DNA of 64,000 nt from Albifimbria verrucaria. Taxonomy: Eukaryota > Ascomycota > Sordariomycetes > Hypocreales > Stachybotryaceae. The stretch lies in NCBI GenBank assembly GCA_020081605.1, contig JAHREC010000013.1, positions 2,542,001 to 2,606,000 of the forward strand, in the 5' to 3' direction. Position numbers and translations under genes: made by a program. How positions within the stretch are numbered: the stretch's first letter is position 1; the number at the start of each line of letters is the position of its first letter. Shown here piece by piece: positions 42,546 through 55,060 of the stretch. The notes under the pieces are model-generated. The model was not told the origin of the DNA and searched no databases. It saw only the letters and a list, made by a program, of their open reading frames with translations.

Positions 42546-43351
42546 ATGGTATACATGTCGGAGTCATCGCCTTTACTTCCGGCCGAGCCCGTCAGCGAAT
42601 GCACGGTGCAACATCGGGCTGACTGCCGCAGCCTGAGTTCCTCAATATCGTCCAGCGACGAGTCGCGATTGGACTACAATGATATTCTTCGCGACGTGAT
42701 CATTGGCTTTTCAGATGGTCTCACCGTGCCCTTCGCACTGACGGCTGGTCTGTCAAGCCTCGGTAGCGCCAAACTCGTCATCATGGGCGGACTGGCTGAA
42801 TTGTTTTCCGGCATGATCAGCATGGGCCTTGGGGCGTACCTCGCCGCCGTAACAGAGCGCGACCACTACCATTCCGAGGAGCAAGGTCAGACCCACGAGG
42901 TACGATGCATGCCCGAGGAGCAGCGCGGCGAGATCTTCAGTATCCTGGAAAAGTACAATGTTTCGCGCGCGGCCGCCACGCCCTTAGTGAACGAGCTGTG
43001 CCGGAATCAGGATCAATGGGTTCGCTTCAAGATGGACTTTGGCCTGCGCCTCGAGAAGCCCAACATTCATCGCGCGTGGATCTCGGCCGTGACCATGGGG
43101 CTGAGCTACTTCATCGGAGGGCTCATCCCCATGATCCCCTACTTCATCATGAGCCGCGTGCGCGAGGCCATGGTCGTGTCCATCGCCGTCACTGTCGTGG
43201 TGCTGCTGGGCTTCGGCTACGTGAAGAACTGGGTCACGATCAGAAACCATAGGGCGGGGCTGTGGGGGCGGTGCAGACGTTGATTATCGGAATGCTTGCA
43301 GCCGGGACGAGCTACGTGATTGTCCGGGCGCTGGACAGGCGAGACGTGTGA
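42546..43351 (+). CDS. CCC1/VIT1-family vacuolar iron/manganese transporter
   Basis: The family moves Fe2+ or Mn2+ into the vacuole and protects against metal toxicity. After a short N-terminal tail (SSPLLPAEP) comes the first helix with DVIIGFSDGLTVPFALTAGL. The second helix follows (VIMGGLAELFSGMISMGLGA) with the AYLAAVTERDHY segment that leads to the metal-binding loop. A cytosolic Glu-rich loop carries MPEEQRGEIFSILEKYNV. Three further helices follow (WISAVTMGLSYFIGGLIPMI, VVSIAVTVVVLLGFGYVKNW and TLIIGMLAAGTSYVIV). No intron is visible. The frame changes at G5 43264-43268; a sixth G gives WGAVQTLIIG and a stop at 43349-43351. A five-helix total matches the family. Confidence 0.92.
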
Positions 43352-45497
43352 GATGGAGTTGCGGCTGTCACCGGCGGTCTACGCAACACTTCTAGGTTCA
43401 GCGCACGGAGTTGGGATGGATGACGCGAGCATGCGGTGGGCGTGTGGCTCTGGGACAGCAGCCTCGAGGCGTTCCACAGCGCTCATTGGAGAAGGCGTTC
43501 GGCGCTCGTCTCGGTCTGCACTGCACGGTCCTTGATTCCCATGGCCCTCGGACCAGACTAACGGAAGTCTCAAGCTCGGGACTTGAGTAAGCCGATCGTG
43601 GGGATGCGGAGCACGGATCAAGGGTCCTCCCACGTAACGTGCAGACGATGAAAACAAAAGAAACTTCAAAGGAAGCTATTCGACGTTAGGCCCGCGCCGC
43701 GCCGTGGTTGGGCGTGCTGCAGGTGTGCTGTCGGCATAGCTCGCGAGAGAGATGGAGTGGAGGGAGGGGGAGGCGCTCGCTCGCTGGCAAGGTTGGCACA
43801 GACAGAGGCTCTTTTGAGTAAGGGAGATGAGATGCCTGCCGAGGATCTCTCAGCTGAACGGTCAGTTTATACATAGCGCATTGCTTGACTTGGTCTAGGG
43901 AAGGGAAGAGTTAGGGACGAAGAAGAAAAAAGGCTGACGCTGCCACGCATGGCCAGGGCAGCTGAGCATCCGGAGAATAAGAGATGGCGGTTTTTAAGGA
44001 TAGGAACCGAAATGTATCGAATTGAGCCACGGCGCCCCTTTTTCTCGATGGTATTTTCTGGTTCCCCCTCATTTGATCCCGTCCTGGCGGGTTGAGACAG
44101 TCACAGAACTACGAGGCATGGCGAAACCTCAGCTCTGGGCCGGCAACAGATGAATTGGCTGTCTCGTTCTCCTCCTCAGTGCTACCCCAAGATGTGACCT
44201 GTCACAAATTGCTCCGTTTCATTGACCCGTCACGTGGGCCCAATCCAATTGCCCGTCACAACAAAGCATCAGCAGCAGCAGCAGCAGCAAGAAGTCTCTT
44301 CGCGCCCCCCTCTCTCTCTGTCTTCCACCCTTCGCTGTGCAGCCTCGCCTGCGGTAGTCCCCCTCCCTCCAATGGGCGTAGGGCCTGGCTGATTTCGGAG
44401 AGCGAGAGGGCGAGAGGGCCAGAGAGCCAGAGGGAGGCCAGCGAGAGGGCTGTCCTCTGTACTCTGTACATTGGCCGCTAATGGCGCGGGCGTGGCGGGA
44501 GACTGGACGAGGGCTCATCGACGGCCGCGATTTGCGACGGGGCACAGACAAATGCATGTTAAGGGCCCAGGTACCTGTCGCACCTCGGGCATCTACATTG
44601 GGTACCTGCGGGCGTAGTCTGTTGGCATCTCTGCTTGTCGCGCGTTTGTCGCCCGAAGGTCGTGGTGGCTCGTCTGCCTCTCCTCTCCCTCCCCATCTCC
44701 TTCTCTCACTTTCCCTCTTAGAGGCCCTCTCTCCCCATCCTCAACTCCATCCACTTCCTCAGCCTTCCCCCTTCTCCTCACCCCCGTTTGTTATCTTGTG
44801 CCACCACTCATCGGGAGTTCACCTTACCTTGCTCTCCGGCTACACCTTGATGGCCTTGATCGACTCCTTGGACGCCCGCATCGCCACGGCCTCGGTCCTG
44901 CTGACCTGACCTGCCGCTAGACAGCCCCGTGCCGTGCCGTGTGCTGTGCTTCCTGTTTGCTCTCTACTCGTTCTTTGCTCTGCTCTACTCTGCTCTGCCC
45001 TGCTCTGCTCTGCTCTGCTCGACCCTGCTTGGCTCGGCTCTGTTCTGCCTTGCCCTGCCCTGCCTTGCCCTGCTTTGCCTCTACATTTGCCCTTGCCTCA
45101 CCATACTATACCATCCTATACGATATTCATACCCTACCATATCATATCAAACTATACCAAACCAACCCATACAACGCCTACCACACCTCGCCTGGCCTGG
45201 CCTCGTCTTGCCCTGCCCTGCCATGCCTTTGCCGGGCCGCGTCGCGTCCCTACGTGTCACAGAGAGAGCGTAAGACACCTTCGCCAGTACAGTACATCAC
45301 ATACCTCTTTTTGCCTCGAAAACCCTCAAAGGGCCGGCAGATCCGGCAGGCAAAAAAAAGAGGTTGCCCTCGGCCCGCCGCAGCAGATTGCGACGCACCC
45401 CGTGTGTAGGCGAGTTACGACTGTCACGAATCCGCCCAATGGGTGTGTCAACAGGTCAAGGTTGCTCGCCTAGCCGCCAGAGATTGTGCTGCTAGCC
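43352..45497. other. Intergenic, 2.1 kb, with low-complexity tracts
   Basis: No supported gene. It contains an AGC run at about 44268-44291 and pyrimidine-rich DNA at about 44680-44790. The CTGCT pentanucleotide tract is listed separately. The stretch probably holds the promoter and leader of the Zn2Cys6 gene. Confidence 0.5.
44940..45240. repeat. CTGCT/CCTGC pentanucleotide tract followed by ACCAT-type words
   Basis: From about 44960 to 45085 the + strand is a run of imperfect 5-bp units (CTGCT, CTGCC, TTGCC). It is followed by ATACC/ACCAT words to about 45180 and more CTGCC words to about 45225. Because the period is five, all three + frames stay open and encode similar Ser/Leu/Cys/Ala-rich peptides. 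This explains the overlapping open frames without any gene. The tract lies 250-550 bp upstream of the Zn2Cys6 start. Confidence 0.75.
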
Positions 45498-48264
45498 ATG
45501 GATTCCGTTGGCCTGACCCGGCTTCCGCCACCGAGCTCTGTCTCTGCCTCTGTCTCTGCCGTTGCTGCTGCCCCGGGCGGGTCCAGAGTCGATGCGGGGA
45601 TCGGAGTCGGTATCGGCTCCGGCCACGGTGGATCAGATGCCCCGGTCATCAAGCGTAGGGCGCCCATCGCCTGTCGAAGGTCAGTCAGTCCGTCCCCTCG
45701 ACCCTTCACCGGCTGACCCAAGCCCCTCCCTCAGATGTCGACGAATGAGAAGCAAGTGTCTTCATGACAAGGGGACGCCTCCGTGCAGAGCCTGTATCGA
45801 GGCTGGTCTTGGTGCTGAGGACTGGTAAGTGCAAGCCCAGGCACTGCCTGGCCTCATTCGAAGCCTCCTCTTCTTCCTCCTGCTTCGTCCAAACCCCTTC
45901 ATCAACGTCCGCTAAAAGATGGTGCCTTCTCGCCCCGCAGTGTCTTCCCTGTCCGAGGTCAACCAGACAATGACCGTGAGTACCGCCACCCACGCAAGAG
46001 GGCAGACAAGCCTCCCCGCCGGGACTCTATCAAAGTCAGGAGAACCATCCTTGACATCCCCTGCGGCAATGTGAGCGGAGCGCTCGCCGACGCCTGGGAG
46101 GACCTCCCCTCTTGGAAATCTTATCGACGGTGTGAACCGTTTTACCCGCCACTACTTTCAGCTGGGCTTTATACCCAAGCAGCAGTTCCCCGAACGCCTC
46201 CGCAAGAATTATCTCTCCGTAAACCCCTTCCTTCTTCTTAGCATACTTAGCATATCAGCTCGCATGAGCCCTTCTCTAGGCGCCCGGTATGGCTCCGGCA
46301 TCAGAGCCGCCGAATATTTCATGGAGAGGGCCTCGAGCCTGGCCATAGGTGAGGTCTATCAAGAACCCAGCCTTGAGAGATGCCAGGCGTTTTACCTCCT
46401 CAGCATCGCCCAGCAGGGCAGCGGTCTCCGGAACAAGAGCTTTGTGAGCGCAAGCCCTTCATAAGCCTTGATGAGAACTCGGGCTGATTTTATATCAAAC
46501 AGATCAACATGGGCATCGCCATGCGCATGGCGACACTCATGCAGCTCCACAGGAAGAGACATATCAGCTTCAAAACCCTACGTCGGAACTCGTTATTCGG
46601 GCAGAATCGGCAAGGAGAACTCTGGTACGTTGGTTCGCAAGGGCGCCCTCTCTTACATATACCCTTCGGTTGTCAGCTGAGACACATTTTATAGTGGATG
46701 CTCCATAGCCAAGACAGTCTACACTCCAGCCCTTTGTGTCCTGTGTCACTCGCCGCAGCTGACATTACTGCTCTCCTCCCGTGCGACGAGGAGGACTTTG
46801 CCAGCGGCCGCGAGCCTGTGTCGCGGGCGGCGCTGGAGGGCACCCTCCCTGCCATCGAGAACCCGGCCCTCATGTGCGACCCACGACGATCGTTGTTCGC
46901 AACGCTCATGCAGGTTCACCACTTCTGGGGCACTGTGGGCCGCCGAGCCGTCAACTTTGCCCGCAGTCCCCGGCCGTGGGAGCCGACCAGTGAATTCTCC
47001 ATCATGGTGAAGAAACTCCGAGATTGGGAACAGGGGTTACCTCAACATCATCTCTGGGGAGAGGCCTCTTGCAAAAGTACAAGTCAGAAGGTCAAGACCT
47101 CGTACGTTGTCTTCCCGAGATAAGCAAAAAACCACCGCGAGACAAGCTGACATGTAACACCTTGCCAGGCCTATCTCAGTGCTACCATGGTTACCCGACT
47201 CTGCAACATTGTCGTACGGCGCCCGTATCTAATCGAGTAAGTCTTATCCCCAATCAGTCATCATGTTCTCATCGACTCAGGGTTATTCGCAGCATCATCA
47301 GCTTGAGAGCGAAGCAGTCGGCCGGGCATGCCTTCTTCTCGGCAATGTCCACGGAGCTCTTCCGCAACGTTCGCGAGCTCTTTGAGCAGATCGAGGCCCA
47401 GTTCAGCAGCCGCTCTCCGGACGAGAGCGTCGGCGCCCAGATGGCGGCCTTTTGCGTCTACAGCTGCGGCCTCTTCTCCGCATACCTCTGCAAGTATCCC
47501 GAGTGTAAGTCTGCATCGCCCACAGTGACGTGTGTCCGTCGTCTCATTGCCTCTATAGTGTGTCAAGATCCTGCTATTGTCCGCGATGGCCCGATCATGC
47601 TACGTCGCACAACCGCGATCCTGATGGAGTGTAAGGAAGTATGGCCGCTCGCCTCGCGATGGACCGATGCGCTGGAGAAGTTCTCTCATGACCCCCAGGC
47701 GAAGACGCTCGCACAAGAGGGCAGCATGGCCGATGGCAAAGACCCGGTGCCTCACGCCTTAAGCTACGTCTCCAAACCCGGAGCCGTGCCGCCAAATGCC
47801 GAGCCAACGCCGCCACCGGGTTCCAGTGTGGCTCCAAAAACTCCGGATGTTTCTGACATGACTCAAACGCCGCCTCTTGACGACTCGCCCTGCGATAACA
47901 TGCTGCCCCTCTGCTCACGGACGCCAGCGGACAGATATACTCCCCATACACCCGCAGCCGCCACTGCCACCCGCAGCCGATATCCCCTGCAATCGCCTCA
48001 GGACCAGCAGGCCACGTCGCAGATGTTCATCCCCAGCCCGCCACCTTCCAGCGCCAGCAGCCTCTCGACGGCATGGGTGCGTTGCTCGACGCCTTTGGGA
48101 CACCGACGCAGCCCACCCAGAACCCGTACGACCTTGCCGCCAGCATGGCCTTCTATCCGGCACTCGGTCCCAGCAACGACGGCTTCGAGGACGAGCTTCA
48201 ATTCCATATTGATGGGCCTCTGGGATGGATGCCGCCGCATGGATGGATGGGGAACTTCCATTGA
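45498..48264 (+). CDS. Zn(II)2Cys6 fungal transcription factor
   Basis: The DNA-binding domain is a Gal4-type zinc cluster with spacing C-x2-C-x6-C-x8-C-x2-C-x9-C, reading ACRRC, MRSKC, PPCRAC and EDC. Intron 45680-45734 falls between the first two cysteines, and intron 45825-45940 splits the codon of the last one. The middle region matches fungal_trans-type domains (LLLSILSISARMSPSLGARY, FINMGIAMRMATLMQLH). Other introns are 46444-46502, 46625-46694, 47102-47168, 47237-47280 (only 44 bp) and 47505-47558. A Pro/Ser/Thr-rich region and a C-terminal segment with WMPPHGWMG end the protein. The frame changes near 46115, GG 46552-46553, GGGG 47056-47059 and CCCC 48031-48034, again explained by short runs. 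The targets are unknown. Confidence 0.85.
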
Positions 48265-49225
48265 GGAGAAATTGTAATATATGGCTGTTCAATCACCCTC
48301 GATGCCACGTCGTGGTGAGAGAACAAGGCAATGATGGATATGATAAATTCATGGGTTAGCTGGAGTCAAGGGCATGTGGGAAGATATCACAAAGCGGATC
48401 AGCCTGTTTTTGAGGACAGTACAGCAACGTTAGTCAAGCGAGGCATGTCAACATGTCACAGTTTGTCAGTAATAGTCACGGCCAACTGTTAAGTAGTGAA
48501 CCTTTTGTTCTCATGTGCCGCTACATAAAAGCCGCATTAGGATGAGATCACTTGATCTTTCCCAAATAAAGTGCGCCGCCCCGTCGCCCAAGTTCCTCTA
48601 GTGGTGATCTTCCCCAGCACGCTCCTTACATACGTATGCTCATTCATGGTCTTTGTGCCACGAGCCAGGGCGTCGTGGGCACAGGCCGTCTCAGTTTATC
48701 CCGTTCACTTGAAGGGATACCCAATAGTCAATACCGGCCAAGTCCGTGAAAGGCAAAGAAAAGACAAAGAAAAAAATTAGATTGCCAGCAGCCTTTACTC
48801 CCTGTCCTCTACATGATTTTTGGCTCGCCGCCGCTTGTTTAGCCTCGCGGAGCTTACATGACTTCTATTCCGTCGACACATCATTTAAAAAAACAAACAT
48901 GATTTTGAAAAGGGTAACAGGATGGTGATGTCTTCGGTGAACGAAAAGGGGTAGGTACGATAATAAGATGTGCAGCGTCGTGAAGGTGGTGATGTGGATT
49001 ATTGTGGTGTCAGTGGGGATCTATATACACATGAAGGGTCGTGGGAATCGTTTATGTTGTGGCTAGATGGGTGGGGAGGGAAAAGTTGAATGAAAAGGGA
49101 GGGTCTTGGCGTGTCCTTTGGGGAAGCACGACGATTTATGACGGCGCGACGACGATGCGGTATGTTCTTGCGGCTCAAGGCGATTTGGACATGTGGCTCT
49201 CGTATCATTTAAACGAGGAGTAGTC
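48265..49225. other. Intergenic between convergent genes, no gene seen
   Basis: This holds the 3' ends of the Zn2Cys6 gene (+) and the importin beta gene (-). No other feature was recognised. Confidence 0.5.
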
Positions 49226-52203
49226 TCAGGTCTGAGCCATGACGTTCTGAGTGCCACCAAGCTGGCGCTTGACCTGCTCGCGAGCCCAGCGAGCCGTCTC
49301 GATGGTTCGAGGAGCAAAGTCGCGGTTTGTCTTGGTCTCCTTGATCATCTGCGTCAGCCAATCTTGGCGGAATGCATCCACAAGCTCGCCGTTGGGGTAA
49401 GCGTCGGCCAAGTCACTAAAGATTATATTAGCCAAAGACCAGTTGAATAATACACAGGGATGCTTACCCAATGACACCCATAGCTGCGCGCATCAGGGAC
49501 TCGCTGCGGTTCTGGTCGCCGGCGATGAGTCCGAGGATCTGGAAGATAGCAGCAACGTATTGCTGGAGAGCTTGGGCTGGACGAGTATTAGCATTGAGAG
49601 ACGAAAATAGAAGACGTTAGGAAACTCACTCTTTCCACTGGACTTCATAGCACCAATGATACCACCCCAAGCATCCATGATACCCTCGCGCAGCGAGATG
49701 ACGTAGTCATACAGCTCGTAAGGACCCTCAGGGAGGCGGTAACAGTGCTAGCCTGCTCCAAGACTTGGGCAACGACGGACAGGTAGGTCTCGAAGTGACC
49801 ACCGATGGCACCAGCGATGTCGCCGAAGCACTGCAGGATGGCGGGCTTGAACTGGTTGGACAGGGTCGAGCTCTAGATATTTCGTCAGTATAGTGTCAAT
49901 AGAAAATATAGGTATGGGGATAATTGCATACCCTCAGGTTGTTGAGCAGGTAGTTCATGAAGTTATCGCAGTAGGGCTGGCTACGCTCGCCCATGGACCT
50001 CGTGATGTCGCTGACGAGGCCAATAGCCATCGAGCAGAGACTGGGCTCCTCCTGGTTGCCGAGGGCGTTGTAAAGGAAGGGGCGAAAGCATCCATGTACT
50101 TGGCGAAGTCCTCCTCCATGGCGGTAGACAGAGAGCTAATGGTAGCGAAGATGGCCTCAGGGACACTCGACTTGCCACCGACGGTGCTGAGGATCTGGAG
50201 AAGCGTTTGCATGATGCGGTCGCCCTGGGGATGATCTCCTTATCCAGTCGGGTGATGATAGCCTGAAGGACAGAGGCAAGGCTGTTCTGCATCTCCTCAA
50301 GGGTGATCTTGTCCTCAACGCTAACAACTTGCGACTGCAGAGGCACGGTACCTTCCAGACGCTTGATGATGACATCGGAGAGAGTAGCGACCGAAGGCAA
50401 GCTCTCGGTGGCAGCGCTCTGCACGAAAACGTTCAGGACCTCGTAGGCGGCAGTTCGGACGGAGGTTTCGGCGCCCTGGCGATCCGTGACGTCCAGAAGA
50501 GAAGTGACGGCCTGGTTGAAGTGGGGGTGATGGGGTTGGATGAGGCACCGATGTCACCGGCAAAGCGCTCGGCAAGGTTCATGAGAGCCCAGCAGCAAGA
50601 GGGGGCCATCTTGGCGTTGCTGATGAGACCCTTGAACAGAGACTCAATGAGAGTAGGGAGGTGCTGCTGAGGGTCGATGGCCTCGGAGCAAGACTCGGTG
50701 ATGCGACCCAGGGCGTAAGCGGTGGAGTCCCTGACCTGGAGAGACTGGTCGTCCATCATGGTGATGAGGATGGGAAGGGCCTGCTTGACAATAGGGTCGA
50801 GGACCTTCTCATCAGGGCCCTCCATGATGGCGCCGAAGGCAGAGACGGCGGCATCACGGTTGCGCCAGTCCTCAGAGCGGAGGTTGCCCTCGACGAAGCT
50901 CAGGACAGGAGTGATGATGGTGGCACCAACGGCCTGGGCATACAGCTGGAGACACTGATAGGCAGCCCTGGCCAGGTTGTACTCGTCATCAGTAGCGTCC
51001 TCATCCTGCTTGGTGAGAAGCATCAGCAGCACGGGCACAACCTCATTAGCGGCCACGCGTGCAAAGTTGTAGAAGGGGCGCATCTGGTCAGAGCTCTCAA
51101 CGTGGGAGTTGTCATCCTCAATAGAGATCTCCTCCTCGCAGACAGTGCTCCAGAACTCGACAGCAAGCTTGGCGACATCCTCGTCCTCGGACTTCATACC
51201 GAGAATGGTCAGTCCGAACAGAGCCTTCTCCATGTAGAAGCGCATGTTCTCATAGTAGAGGGCCATGGTCCTGTTCAGGCAGCCGAAAGCTCCCTGCTGA
51301 ATGCGGGAGTCATCGGCCTGGGTGGCCTCGCAGACAACCTGCATGATGTAGTTTCGCTCGCCCTCGTGCTTGAAGTTGTTGCCAACGAACTCCAACGAGT
51401 CGCCGAGCGCGGTGATGGCAGCAAGGCGGACGTTGGGGTTGGTCTCTTCCTTTCGGGCACCCTGTACGACGGCGGTAAGGATGGCATTTGAGTGGGTGAC
51501 CAGGGCCATACGCAGGTCGGTGTCTTGGCTCTCGCAGATGAAACCGATGGTGGTGAGCGAGGCCTGCTTCTGGTGGTCTGCGCCCTCGCTGACGTTCTTG
51601 ACCAGGAAGGGCATCAAGTCGGCCCATTGGTTACGGGGCAGCTCGATGGAGGCGATAGAGGCGACGACCTGGGCAGCAGCCTGGCCGGCTTGGGAGTTGG
51701 CGGAAGCCAGCGTCTGCAGCGCCAGCTCCTTGACTCGGTTCTTGGTCTCATCGTCGATTTGCAGCCATCTCGATTGCAGCTCCTGGTGGCGAGCAAAGTC
51801 GCGGGCTGTGAAAGCGTTCTTCAGAGCGAGACCGGCGGCAGATCGAACGGAACCGCTAGATTGTTCATTGGCCAGCTCTTGGACGAGAGTGGCAAGGTAT
51901 AGAGGCTACGAGACGACAGTTAGCATGGCCGTGGCACGACAGCGGATCGAAGGGTCGGAGAGAGGAACGTACGAAGTTAGTCTCGGCTGCTTGGCTGAGT
52001 TGCTGCTCGGCGGCATTTCGCAGTGTCGCGTCTGGTAAAGGTAGAAAAATCAGTTATGACGTCCTAGGCAGACAAGCAACACACGGCGGAGGGAACCCCT
52101 TCCCTCGGTCAAGGAGCCAAGGTCGTGGTGCGGGCGGGAAAGGCGTTGTCTTACCTGGCGACAGCGAGTTCTCAAGCACCTGGTTAATCTCGGGGCCTGA
52201 CAT
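49226..52203 (-). CDS. KAP95: Importin subunit beta-1 (karyopherin Kap95)
   Basis: Kap95 carries importin-alpha/cargo complexes through nuclear pores and binds Ran-GTP. The protein starts [17 protein letters not shown] at 52203 and is built of HEAT repeats throughout. Landmarks are [66 protein letters not shown] and [16 protein letters not shown]. The acidic segment is the loop seen in importin beta. Introns are 52032-52154, 51906-51972, 49873-49931, 49577-49629 and 49416-49467. The frame breaks at G5 50523-50527, GGGG 50227-50230, GGGG 50079-50082 and GGG 49731-49733. In each, one more base restores conserved residues ([67 protein letters not shown]). Since the gene is essential in yeast, these breaks argue for sequence errors. 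With them resolved the length is normal, near 875 residues. Confidence 0.95.
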
Positions 52204-54302
52204 TGTTGCGGTTGTCGAACCGACCCGTCATGCGGCTCGTGAAATGACACAGGTTACGGTGCGGTGCGGTGAAAGGTAGTTGGGAGGCCCACGTGTGAGC
52301 GATTCCAAAAGGCGGAGAGTGAGCGGGAGAAGCGCAGAAAGGAGGGGGAGGTCTGTCTAGGGAACCAAGACCGAGTGGTGGATGGGCCAGGAAAGGCGTA
52401 AGATGAGAATGAAGGTGACAAAAGGAACAGGATCAGAAGGTGAAGAATGATTCTATAGGAGGGTTTCCCAAAGTTTGCGGGAGAGGAGAAAGAAGTAGAA
52501 GATTGCCCAGCTTAGGGTAGTCTGAGTTAGGAGGGGTCGTCGCACAAGGTGTCAAAAAAGGCGTGCAGCCAAGATGTACCCGGGCAAGGGTCACCGCCAC
52601 GCCGGAGACCGGTCTGGAGGAATAAAGAGGTGGTAACGTAGGGAAAACGCTCCAGCTGAAGAGCCCGTGATGCTCGTGTACGAGAAGATAACGTGGCGAG
52701 GCAAGTCTCCGGCAAGTGCAGGGCGAAACAGCGCAAGGCGGTTCTTGTTGTTTGTTTGTTTGAATAAGGCAAGGAGAAAAGGCGGCAGCGAGCCCGTAGA
52801 ATCACAAGCCCCGGTTTGCACGAGAGATTGATTCATTTGTTAGTACATGACGGTCGGTACCTGCACCTGTCGAGGGAGGGGAACAACGACGTCTGATAGG
52901 GCGAGCGGGGCGCACCCGGGCTGCCTGCGCTGCGTACCTCAGGTAGACACCCAGCCTTGGAGGGTCCCAGCAGCAGGCCCCGGGGGGCTTCTGCCTGTGC
53001 GCCATGCTGCGCTGTGCTGTACCTTGCCTCTACATGCTGCGCAATAGCCTCCCACCGCCCTGTAACTGCCCGGTGCCTTGCCTAGGCTGAGACACCCGGT
53101 ACGGCCCACGCAGCCAACCAAGCCCGCTACGGCAGCAGAATTTTCAGGCGGGTACGGTGACATCGGCGCAACCTCGCTTAACGCTGCCCCGGTTCCTTTT
53201 TCCTTTTTACTCTGCTTCCAGTGTACTGTACCTAGTTTCTCTGTCCCTACGCGTGGTGGGGTTGCCAGCCGAACCCCCGCAAACAGGGGTACATGGCAAC
53301 TCTCAAGGAGTACCCCAACTGTTTGTTCTTCCACTTTCAGGGTCAAGTCTTGTGCGCATTCCATGTCCAAGTCCAGACAAAGGAGACACTTCCACATGCA
53401 CCATTAAGCGTAAACTCCGTGTGACCCAGCTCGAGATGTGCTCTCTCTCCTGCCCTACGGATTCTTCCCAAAAATCGTCATTGTTCGCTTCTCACCACTC
53501 AGCTCCATACATAGCTCCCAGACACTTGCGAAAAAGTAATCAAAGCAGTAGCGCCGCTTTAATGTAAAATCAACAAGCCCCCACCACTTCCATAGCAACC
53601 AGCAACAGAGGCCCCGTATCCGGACATTCATCTGCCCCTCGTCAATAATAGCAAAGGTGAAAGGCACCACTGCGCTTCATCAAGTATCGCACACGAAACA
53701 AAGTAGAAATTATACGTCAATAATGCAATATTGAGATGAAAATACTACTGCATTATACAATCCAATACGGGAACCCTCCCATCAAATATCTACCTACAGT
53801 ACAATAGAACACCATATACATATCGTTTCTCTTACATACAAACAAAGGATGGACACGCGGTTTACTAGCTCTCCATGTAAGGATCCGCATTTGGTTCAAG
53901 GGGACGACGGATCAGGAGAAGAGCGTGGAAGTAAGACAAATCCAGACCCCTTTTGCCATCCCGGCCGTTTTCAACCTAAGGTTTTTTCTCTCTTCAATAT
54001 TGACAAATTCCTCTTGAAACGCACTCGATGAGCTTGGCTGGAGCTGCGTTGCTCATTACTTGACACCGAGGTTGGTCTAGCGCACACCCACACCTTACTG
54101 ATCAAGTACTGTATGTATGTACTGTAGTCATGACACAGCAGTTAAGGCTTCATCACAAAGAACCACAAAGAACAATAAATGCACATCATCATAAGGCTTA
54201 ACTATGTATAAGAATGCCTACTTACATCTCCATGCTTTTCTGCCCCAGCTCACACCTCGGTTTTCAGGACCCTGATCCAGCGGTTGCTCCTGACCTTGGA
54301 GC
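52204..54302. other. Intergenic, 2.1 kb, no gene seen
   Basis: The importin beta promoter and leader should lie in the first few hundred bases. No supported gene, tRNA or terminal repeats were found; the open frames are short and lack motifs. Confidence 0.5.
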
Positions 54303-54671
54303 CTAAGAGGACCTCAGATACTCGTTAGATTTCATAGCGTTTCTCATACGGCCTGCCGTCCAATCCTCGCAGCCTTCGATGAACCTTCCGAGATGATTCC
54401 AAGGTATGGAACTGTGCCTAGGATCCTTGGCAAGAAAGGCCTTGATGCGATGCAAGATCGCTTTGCGCTGTTGGGAATCAGATGCCTCCCTAGGGGTCGT
54501 GGAGCCCTTCAGAGCATTTTGGACTTGGCGTTGAGTATGACCTAATGTGATTGCAATTCTTCGGATCGTCATACCTTCACGTCGTCGTAGCATCTGCACA
54601 GCGATTCTCTGGTCTTTCGAGAGCTCTTGTGCCCGCTGCCGACGCGATTTAATCATCGTCGGCGGTGACAT
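54303..54671 (-). CDS. Small HTH protein resembling the N-terminus of Tc1/mariner-type transposases
   Basis: This 122-residue intronless frame begins MSPPTMIKSRRQRAQELSKD. It then reads QRIAVQMLRRREGMTIRRIA, ITLGHTQRQVQNALKG and STTPRE. That is the pattern of the first helix-turn-helix of fungal Tc1/mariner-type transposases (ELT..QR..I..L...G.....IA..LG.T.RQVQ.AL ... TP). A second helical part ends with IPWNHLGRFI and RMRNAMKSNEYLRSS, where transposases have the second HTH and then the catalytic DDE domain. The catalytic domain is absent here and downstream. It may be a truncated transposon remnant or a captured stand-alone DNA-binding protein. No flanking inverted repeats were noticed. Confidence 0.6.
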   Translation of the reverse strand: MSPPTMIKSRRQRAQELSKDQRIAVQMLRRREGMTIRRIAITLGHTQRQVQNALKGSTTPREASDSQQRKAILHRIKAFLAKDPRHSSIPWNHLGRFIEGCEDWTAGRMRNAMKSNEYLRSS

Positions 54672-55060
54672 TGTGACTGTGCTGATCTAGCATCGTGGGG
54701 CACTTGGAGTCTCAGAGCTCAGGGAGACCTTGTGGCTCAGGAACGTCACTAGCTTTTGAATCCTTCCGAAGGGATCCTCGCTGTGTTGAACCGTGTTGGC
54801 TCGAGGAAGGACAGTGAATGGTCGTGTTCATATGTCGCAGAATTATACTTTGAGTGGCTTGTGTCGAGGGGCAGATACGAGCTGGGTATGGTGGTTGTTG
54901 AACCGCAGAATTATTGTAATTGATGCTTGCTTGATTGTCTGAGTTGTTACCCCTCCTTTGGGTCCTTTTATATGATACATTTAGTGATTTCTCATAAACG
55001 TGACCTTTTTGGTCTTGTTCACCGAGCTTCGGATTAGTCATTCGCAGTGCATTGTGCATT
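54672..55060. other. Intergenic, no gene seen
   Basis: An open frame on the minus strand (54712-55059) has no recognisable features and biased composition (Gln/Asn/Ser). I do not call it a gene. Confidence 0.4.

Noticed and set aside
44929..45473. Three overlapping plus-strand open frames rich in Leu, Cys, Ala and Pro
   Set aside because: They are produced by the pentanucleotide repeat, which stays open in all frames; there is no conserved residue pattern.
50661..51491. Long plus-strand open frame (276 codons)
   Set aside because: It is antisense to KAP95 HEAT repeats; the minus-strand reading gives a clear importin beta.
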